Origin: Pirellulaceae bacterium
GTDB taxonomy: Bacteria; Planctomycetota; Planctomycetia; Pirellulales; Pirellulaceae
Direction of reading: 5' to 3'
NCBI GenBank assembly: GCA_020846515.1
Contig: JADLDX010000043.1
Coordinates: 1-6,160 of the forward strand
Length of the DNA: 6,160 nucleotides
Positions 5,378-6,160 of the stretch are shown here, piece by piece. Below the pieces are notes generated by a model. It was not told the origin of the DNA and made no database searches. It was given only the letters and a program-made list of their open reading frames with translations. Within the stretch, counting starts at the first letter, position 1, and every line of letters begins with the position of its first letter. Made by a program: the position numbers and the translations under genes.

Positions 5378-6160
5378 CTACTCTTCATGGAGCGTCAGTT
5401 CGCTTAGTTCATTGCCGCGTTGAACCAGGAGCGTTAGCGGATCACCGCGGTCGATCGCCAGCAACTCTTGACGCAAGCCGCTTTGCGATGTGATGCGTGT
5501 GGAGTTGATGAACAGAATGAGATCATCGTTCTTTAAGCCGGCCTTGGCCGCCGCCGACCCTGGCTTGACCGAATCGACATAGGCCGGTGTCTTCGCCAGC
5601 ACGTCGGGGACCAGCACGATGCCTAGGGACGACAGGGAATGAGGGCGATCGACCGTGGGCTTGCTCGCATCGACTTTGGCAATCGATTTACCAGCCAGAA
5701 TGTTCTCGACCGACTGGCGTATTTGACTGGTCGGTATGGCATAGTTCAACCACACATTGGCCCGCGCGTCTCGCAGTTCTTTTCCGAGGATCCCCAGCAG
5801 TCGGCCGTTGAAATCGGTCAGGGCACCACCCGCTGCACCTGGATTATTGGTCATGGCGTCCACGACATAGATCGGGCCTTGATAGACTGAAGCAAAGGTC
5901 CCGCGTCGCGCATCCAGTCGCGTCAGCGCCATGATGACACCCTTTTGAACGCTGGCCATCTCGCGGCCTGTCGCGATGCCAAACAAGTTACTGAGCGCCA
6001 GCACTCGTTCACCCACTTGAGCCTGTCGACTCTCGGCTAGTGAAAAATACTCCAGTGTCGGTTGTTTCGTTTCCAGCAGCGCGATCTCCAGATTCGGATC
6101 GATGCCGACGACGGTCGCTTCCAAACGTCGGCCATCGCTAGTGACTACAACCACCTTGTC
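5378..6160 (-). CDS. HtrA/DegP-like trypsin-fold plus PDZ protein, likely inactive (5' partial)
   Basis: The C-terminal 260 residues of an S1C (HtrA/DegP) type protein; the N-terminus, including any signal peptide and the catalytic His region, lies beyond the window. Numbering visible residues from Asp1 at 6160, the trypsin-like part runs to about residue 155 and one PDZ domain covers about 179-260 (VKPGSAAAKAGLKNDDLI at about 198-215). The fold is clear from ATVVGIDPNLEIALLE, LALSNLFG and DAMTNNPGAAGGALTDFNG. The catalytic Asp of the usual (S/T)DIAL motif is Glu25. The catalytic Ser of GNSGG is Ala110 in GAAGG (codon GCG, 5831-5833). The protein is therefore probably proteolytically dead. 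Family members act in the periplasm as quality-control proteases or chaperones. It is the first visible gene of the minus-strand set leading to the anchored protein and HTTM gene. The reading frame is intact, so it is not decaying. Confidence 0.88.
   Translation of the reverse strand, partial: DKVVVVTSDGRRLEATVVGIDPNLEIALLETKQPTLEYFSLAESRQAQVGERVLALSNLFGIATGREMASVQKGVIMALTRLDARRGTFASVYQGPIYVVDAMTNNPGAAGGALTDFNGRLLGILGKELRDARANVWLNYAIPTSQIRQSVENILAGKSIAKVDASKPTVDRPHSLSSLGIVLVPDVLAKTPAYVDSVKPGSAAAKAGLKNDDLILFINSTRITSQSGLRQELLAIDRGDPLTLLVQRGNELSELTLHEE

Overview
The window looks like chromosomal DNA from a planctomycete, probably of the Pirellulaceae type. This is inferred from recalled family features, not from a search. 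The grounds are a lone rpsD with a zinc-free S4, a dihydrolipoyl dehydrogenase with a CLLRGC redox motif, an HTTM-domain membrane protein beside a 'GYFFFAPNPGPSHL' protein, and a GGGGTC-T-GACCCC palindrome. No mobile-element gene, tRNA, rRNA or CRISPR array is visible.

Layout. Positions 46-1482 (minus) encode dihydrolipoyl dehydrogenase (E3). A 251-bp spacer with a strong hairpin separates it from rpsD (1734-2342, minus), which lies upstream and points the same way. A 301-bp divergent intergenic region (2343-2643) follows. It holds two hairpins near rpsD and two odd-centred palindromes near the next gene. Positions 2644-3555 (plus) encode a lactate/malate dehydrogenase-family enzyme with unusual cofactor and active-site loops. 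Its 3' end overlaps by 17 bp the 3' end of the convergent HTTM gene (3539-4534, minus).

The right half is a probable three-gene operon read on the minus strand. First comes an HtrA/DegP-like trypsin-fold plus PDZ protein, cut by the window edge (5378-6160), whose catalytic Ser and Asp positions carry Ala and Glu. After a 70-bp spacer made largely of a degenerate 7-bp repeat comes a membrane-anchored planctomycete family protein of unknown function (4531-5307). A GTGA stop/start overlap then leads to the HTTM protein, which is distantly related to vitamin K-dependent gamma-glutamyl carboxylase.

How they fit together. The left genes are housekeeping: the E3 subunit of 2-oxoacid dehydrogenase or glycine cleavage complexes, and the ribosome. 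The right operon is the best candidate for an undescribed system: an integral membrane protein that keeps a lysine aligning with the carboxylase base, a tightly coupled anchored partner, and a probably inactive HtrA-like PDZ protein that could act as scaffold or chaperone. Its biochemical role cannot be read from the sequence.
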